DNA of 64,000 nt from Heterocephalus glaber (Eukaryota > Chordata > Mammalia > Rodentia > Bathyergidae), in contig NW_004624742.1 of assembly GCF_000247695.1 (NCBI RefSeq), positions 2,901,495 to 2,965,494 of the forward strand. Reading direction: 5' to 3'. The notes beneath the pieces were generated by a model. That model searched no databases and was not told the origin of the DNA. It saw only the letters and a list, made by a program, of their open reading frames with translations. Position numbers and translations under genes: made by a program. Of this stretch, positions 59,484-64,000 are shown in pieces. Every line of letters begins with the position of its first letter. The stretch's first letter is position 1.

Positions 59484-61097
59484 AAGTAATAATTACAAAC
59501 AGAAGTACAATTAGAAATGGCAGTGTAAGTTGGTACACTAAGCAGTTCTTGCTTTTGGAGGGTGAAGACTCCAGTTAATTATCTTGGGTGGTCAGATTTC
59601 TATCCAAGGCACCTATTCTGTAATTTTTACCCTTCATCACTCTGATTTCTGGATTTAATCTTATTGTTTGTGCTCAACTTTTGTGTGCTTTTTAAAAACA
59701 TTAGCTTTATTGTGAGCAAATCTATGTCTACTTTAGAAGACTAGAAATAGAAAAATTATTCTTGCCAAATCAAAAAAGTTATTTGAAACCATGTCTCCAA
59801 AATTGCAATTTCTAAGACCCCAAATAATATGTTTTACTTTTATACAGTGTCTGAATTTGGATCAATGGACATCTTGGAAATGCAAGGAGAACTGCATCTT
59901 TGATGCCAACAGGGACTTGGCTGGGAGTAATGAGGGAAAAATTGCCTTCAATGTTCTTAAATGCCCTTTAGATGGTAAGACATATAGAACTGAAGAAAAG
60001 GTAATGTACCATCTGCTCCCCAGATAATATCAAAGGAAGGGCTGGCTCTGTAGATCTCAAGGGTTGTCTGTGGATATAAGCATATGCTGTGGGAGTAGAG
60101 GGATTTGATATAGTTAAATCTCTTGTTACTCAAACTACTTGGAATTTTTGTGTTTTTTTTAAAAGTCACAGTTCTACTTTCCTGATAAAGTACTAGACAG
60201 TTCATGTTTGGAAAATACAAAGATGTTTTACTGTATGCAATGCTGAATTGACATAGTTATTAAAGGTGAATATGTTTAAAGAAGTGAATGATGAAAGTGT
60301 CATTCTCCCTGATATATGCTTGGCTGTGGAGACCTTTATTTAATTTAGAATAGCTAGTATCTTCATTTGTTTCTGTAAAGCAAGGATACAATTACATTTT
60401 TAAAAATTGAAACTGTCTTGAAAATGGTAAATTAGACGGAAAATTTAAGGCAAAATCTAGTTAATTGGCTATTGAATTATGGTCTATGATCATCCCATGC
60501 CATATGCACCTTAATAGCTGTTATAACAGTGAAATAATGACACTGTTTTAATAGCTTCAGAAGTAGCTCCACTGATGCTAGTAGCCAAGAGAATTTTTAA
60601 CTGAAATACAGATGCTGACAATATGAGTCTTTTCAATCCAAAGGAAGCAAGCATTTCAGTTCCTTTAGGTACAAAACTAATCGCATTACATTTTACCTGG
60701 AGTCCAACCCAATTTAGTTTTCCATTCACTGGTCTCTGTAGCACACTGACTTACTCTCATGCTCACCCCAGTCCTGGTTCTTGGATGTTGAGATTCCCCA
60801 GTGTCCCAGAAAACCAGTGTCACCAGACATAGGGACCCAAGATGCCTTCTACCTCAGTACTCCTCGATCCTTCTATGCATGCTGTAGAAGTCCTTTTCCC
60901 TGACTCACTTTGTGTCTTCTATTATCTCTTCTCTTGGTTTCTCATGTTCCCTGGGTGTCTCCGGAACAGCAGGAAATGCTCCATTTATTATGCTTCTTGT
61001 GATGCCATTCGTGGTGCTTCTGAAGCGAGGAGCAGCTGCAGCTCTCCTCTGAACTTCAGATCCCCTGGTCACACACAACCTCAATATAACAGCATCA
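59484..61097. other. Unassigned non-coding stretch
   Basis: The first part may still be BNIP3 3' UTR-derived. A 78-codon ORF (59791-60027) and antiparallel 77/69-codon ORFs at 60511-60832 have no motif. No repeat was named. Confidence 0.35.
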
Positions 61098-61110
61098 ATC
61101 TTTGGATTTT

Positions 61111-61215
61111 TGTTTGTTTGTTTGTTTTGTTTTGTTTTTTTGGTACCAAGGATTGAACTCAGGACCTTGCGCTTGCGAGGCAGGCGTTGGAACCTCTGAG
61201 CTAAATCCCCGGCCC
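61111..61215 (-). mobile_element. ID SINE with (TTTG)n tail and TSD
   Basis: A TTTG/TTTTG tail at about 61111-61140, then ggtaccaaggattgaactca and ctctgagctaaatccccggc. Flanked by atctttggatttt (61098-61110) and atcctttggatttt (61216-61229), one indel. Confidence 0.93.
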
Positions 61216-61229
61216 ATCCTTTGGATTTT

Positions 61230-61545
61230 GTAACACTGACCAGTGGGAGGTTTGATTATCTCATATCCTTTGCATCACTTTACCTAGTCTTGACTTTAGT
61301 CCACCATAGCTACAGGTGCTTCTATGATAGGATGCGAATTTCATCTTAAATTGTAATCTTGTCTTCTGAAAGAGACAACCCTGTTCCCTACTTCTACTCC
61401 AAACTCTGTACCACTTTTCTTGAAGCCCTCATTCAATAGGGCTTTGAAGCCATTGGCTGATAACCTCATGAATTCACTCCTTTGGCTCAGTAATCTTAGA
61501 ATGAATTTTCTCTTAACCTCTGTGCCTTACATTTTATTTGAAGAA
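61230..61545. other. Unassigned non-coding stretch
   Basis: Nothing recognised with confidence. Confidence 0.4.
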
Positions 61546-61547
61546 AG

Positions 61548-62045
61548 CTCAATCATTTATTTTTTCATTCATCTGCTCAATCATTTATTTTTTTATTCAT
61601 CCAGCAAAGCATTAACTGACCCCCTGCTATATAACAGATATTATGCTAAATTTGGTGAACAACACTCTGCCATTGAGGGCCTCACATTCTACTATTAGAA
61701 CCAACTAAAGACACAGTCAGGATATGTGACAGGCTACAAGTGTTGGAATGAAGTACACATTGGGTGACATAGGAGAAGGTGCCAATTCAATTTTGAATTG
61801 AGTTAGACCAAAATTGATTTGATGGGTCAGCAGGAGTTGGCCCTGGAGATTAGAGTAGAAGAGATCTTTTGTAGGAGAGGCTAAGTGTATGCAAAGGTAG
61901 AAGGTCATATGAGAGTATGGCAGACCATGGGGCCTCACATGTTCAGTCCAACTGGGGTGAAGGAAAAATTGAAGTTGGAAATACATTAGGGAACTCCGGT
62001 AAAACAGATCGAATCTGTTCATGGGGTCATGGAGGAGGTCAAGTT
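61548..62045 (-). mobile_element. L2 LINE (antisense)
   Basis: It starts with a CATT/ATTT-rich end duplicated in tandem (gctcaatcattt-type units at about 61547 and 61576), then has ctgctatataacagatatta and cattgagggcctcacattct in reverse L2 order. The distal part is weaker. Confidence 0.55.
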
Positions 62046-62264
62046 TCAAAGTCTGTAGGGTAAATCAACAAGATGGAGACCTCGGAGAGCCTGTGGTTTT
62101 GTTCCAGTCTAAATCTGAAAGCTGGAGAACCAGGGGAGCCGATGCTATAGCTCACATCTGAAGATTATGAAGCTTACAACACAGAAAGAACTGATGTTTT
62201 GGTTTTAGACTGAAAGCAAGAAAAAACTATCAGCCCAGATCAAAGGCAGTCAGGTGAGGTTAAC

Positions 62265-62470
62265 TCTCTCTTACTCTGAGGGACAGACTTTTTATATTCT
62301 ATTTAGGTCTTCAACTGACTGGATGAGGCCTACACACATCAAGGAGGGTAATCTGCTTCACTTAGTCTACCAATTTAAATATTAACATCATCCAAAATCA
62401 TCTTCATAGAAATACTTAGAGTAATGTTTAACCCATAACCCATTCAAGTTGACACGTAAAATTAACAGAA
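62265..62470 (-). mobile_element. LTR-like ancient repeat (antisense)
   Basis: Block caactgactggatgaggcct, then ggagggtaatctgcttcact, aatattaacatcatccaaaa and caagttgacacgtaaaatta. It appears to be the opposite half of the family seen at 18145-18372. Confidence 0.6.
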
Positions 62471-62639
62471 ACGTAAGAATGGAGAGATCATTTTAAGAGT
62501 GTAAAGTTCTGAGGCTGCCTTCTGATTACTTTCTCAAAAAGGATGAGATTTTTTTACCTGCCAGGTCAAGGGATGATAGGTTGAGAAAGTGTTCTCTACT
62601 TCTGTTTAAAATCTTAATATTTTAATAAAATTCCAATAA

Positions 62640-62705
62640 TGGCTATTATTTACTTATTTATTATTATTTATTTACTATTTATTATTTACTTTATTTATTT
62701 ATTAC
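62640..62705. repeat. (TTTA)n microsatellite
   Basis: Interrupted TTTA/TTAT units, about 65 bp. Confidence 0.9.
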
Positions 62706-62724
62706 ATGGTAGCTGTGCAGCAAA

Positions 62725-62945
62725 GAACTCACTTAATTTTTTCACTAATCCTATCTCTTACTGAGTTTACTTTCAGGGGAAGGATATTAGTGCCATTTAT
62801 ATATGAGGAAACTAAGGCTCAAAGAGCTGTGTGCTCATCAGTGATACAGTACCTGCAACACAGTAGGTATTCTGTAAATATTTGTTGGATAATATCATGC
62901 CTCTTGTTAAAAGACACTAAACTAATAAGTGGTAAAGTTAGATCT
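62725..62945 (-). repeat. MIR SINE (antisense), diverged
   Basis: Segment ccatttatatatgaggaaac, then taaggctcaaagagctgtgt, in reverse MIR order. Confidence 0.55.
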
Positions 62946-62957
62946 CAAAAGCAGATC

Positions 62958-64000
62958 TTTTTTTTTTAATCCCTCAATAGAATGCAAGGTTTTATTTGCT
63001 GCCACTCTGTAGGTAGCAGTAAGCTTTCCAGTTTGAGTACTCCTGGTTAAAAAAAAGACAAGAAATTGTAAAGTGTTTCCACGAAATCCACAAGTGTGGA
63101 GAAAAGACTGTAAGGTTCACCTCAAAACACACTCTGGAAGCAATTGCAGCATTCACTTATCCCAATGTCACACTTCCGTTTGTTTCTTGGCATGGGAATT
63201 AAAACTGACCAACAGTGATACCCATTGCTAAAATGGGCCACTACTGAGGAAGTCAGAAGATGGTTCTGCAAGGACATCTAGCACTCTGAAATATGTCTCT
63301 GCCTTAGTTTCTACTACAGAAAACACCAAAGACGCCCAAGGCCACCCTGTCTTCTACTACCAAAATTTGCTGCCTGAAACTTCCAAAGCCATCAGTTCCA
63401 CTTGGAATTGATTGTGCTGTTTCTCTATCTTTGTAAAAATGAGTTTCACTTATTTTGTGTTGAGAATCACAAGTGGGAGAGAGGCACCCTGTCTTCCATG
63501 AGCACAGTGTCCATCCCAAACTGGTCAGTTCACTGCTTCACGGTGGCCAGGACACTCAGCAGCTGCTGGTCCACAGCGTCTAGGTGAGGATGGGACAGCA
63601 CAGGGGAGATGGGGTCATGGCCGTGGCAAATTTTAAGGCAGACTTTAGCACTCCATTCTTTAGGTAGTTCAGTCTGTTCTAAGTGGAAACCCGTGCAACA
63701 CTGATAGAGAGAGAGAGGGGCAAGAATGTTTCTCTCATCCAGTGAGGGGTTCCCAAAGCTTTTGGCATTATGGAGAAGGATGACCATACTAGCGCCTTCA
63801 TCATCTTGAAAGCTCTCATAGTGATGGCGGTTGGCATTGCCAATTAGGTAAAGTCAGAGGTGTCAATGATGTCTGAGAGGTGCAGGCCTGAGTCATGTGG
63901 GGACGTTTTTCTCACAGCATGGCAGTAGCTCTCATCATACTCCCACCTGGCCAATTTGCCTTCCGGTAAGTCCTGCCCCGGGGTGCCGGTGTTTCTGCAG
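62958..64000 (-). pseudogene. FAM20BP: FAM20B processed pseudogene, 3' part, cut by the window edge
   Basis: FAM20B is the Golgi kinase that phosphorylates xylose in the glycosaminoglycan linker. On the minus strand the sequence encodes its C-terminal kinase lobe without introns: [20 protein letters not shown], then [43 protein letters not shown] and a final VPLSHL with stop at 63467-63469. Below it lie a 3' UTR, an AATAAA signal (complement at 62991-62996) and a poly-A tract (poly-T at 62958-62967), which marks it as a retrocopy. Lesions: a frameshift at about 63846-63852, a CT-repeat expansion at about 63703-63717, a Cys-to-TGA stop at 63530-63532, and the metal-binding Asp of the DFG-like motif replaced by His (63770-63772). 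The 5' part lies beyond the window. Confidence 0.94.
62991..62996 (-). promoter_or_regulatory. Relic poly(A) signal AATAAA of the FAM20B retrocopy
   Basis: TTTATT on the plus strand reads AATAAA on the minus strand, 23 bp before the A10 tract at 62967-62958. This is the usual spacing to the cleavage site of the parental mRNA. Confidence 0.8.

Noticed and set aside
63961..63975. ggtaagt motif as a splice donor on the plus strand
   Set aside because: It lies within the antisense of the FAM20B-derived coding sequence and is a chance match.
1..64000. CRISPR arrays, operons, phage or plasmid functions, integron or toxin-antitoxin systems
   Set aside because: Repeat content, SINE types and intron-free retrocopies show a mammalian nuclear genome; no such signals were seen.

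Overview
This window is nuclear DNA from a mammal, almost certainly a sciuromorph rodent (squirrel, marmot or ground-squirrel lineage). It carries ancient eutherian repeats (MIR, L2, L1M, MaLR/MLT1 LTRs, MER5, hAT-Charlie, mariner). On top of these lie many tRNA-derived ID-type SINEs and composite B1+ID (MEN / B1-dID type) SINEs of the kind described in squirrels. No intact protein-coding gene, rRNA, tRNA, CRISPR array or bacterial-type operon could be supported. Almost all short open reading frames are chance ORFs or fragments of repeats. The window therefore looks intergenic or deep-intronic.

Layout. 0-10 kb: an L1 antisense tail at the left edge, then mostly unique sequence with scattered MIR and SINE copies. 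10-14.4 kb: antisense L2 and a 1.85-kb antisense L1. 16-20.5 kb: a long sense L2, two LTR-like halves, a deleted mariner with long terminal inverted repeats, and an old L1M/HAL1-like relic. 20-24 kb: SINEs with clear target-site duplications and a sense L1 3' end. 24-31 kb: mostly unassigned. 31-34.2 kb: LTRs and an L2 whose 5' part is inverted (a twin-priming signature). 34.7-35.3 kb: the longest ORF, 190 codons, unrecognised. 38-45 kb: L2, L1M 3' end and a three-level nest (L2 > palindromic repeat > LTR). 46.9-51.3 kb: antisense L2, then a near full-length but dead hAT-Charlie element that seems to sit in an L1 3' UTR. 53.6-56.1 kb: two L1 copies tail to tail. 57-57.1 kb: a 20-bp tandem duplication carrying paired ISRE-like cores. 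58-59.5 kb: a BNIP3 processed pseudogene and downstream sequence hit by four ID SINEs. 63-64 kb: the 3' part of a FAM20B processed pseudogene on the minus strand, running off the right edge.

The best-supported gene-derived items are the two retrocopies. BNIP3 (mitochondrial mitophagy receptor) has stops, frameshifts, loss of the LC3-interacting motif and loss of transmembrane glycines. FAM20B (Golgi glycosaminoglycan xylosylkinase) has a frameshift, a dinucleotide-repeat expansion, a premature stop and replacement of the metal-binding Asp by His. Nothing here behaves as a set of cooperating genes. The interest lies in the insertion history and a few candidate regulatory or ORF signals. Repeat family names come from recognising consensus sequence by eye and have not been checked with RepeatMasker.
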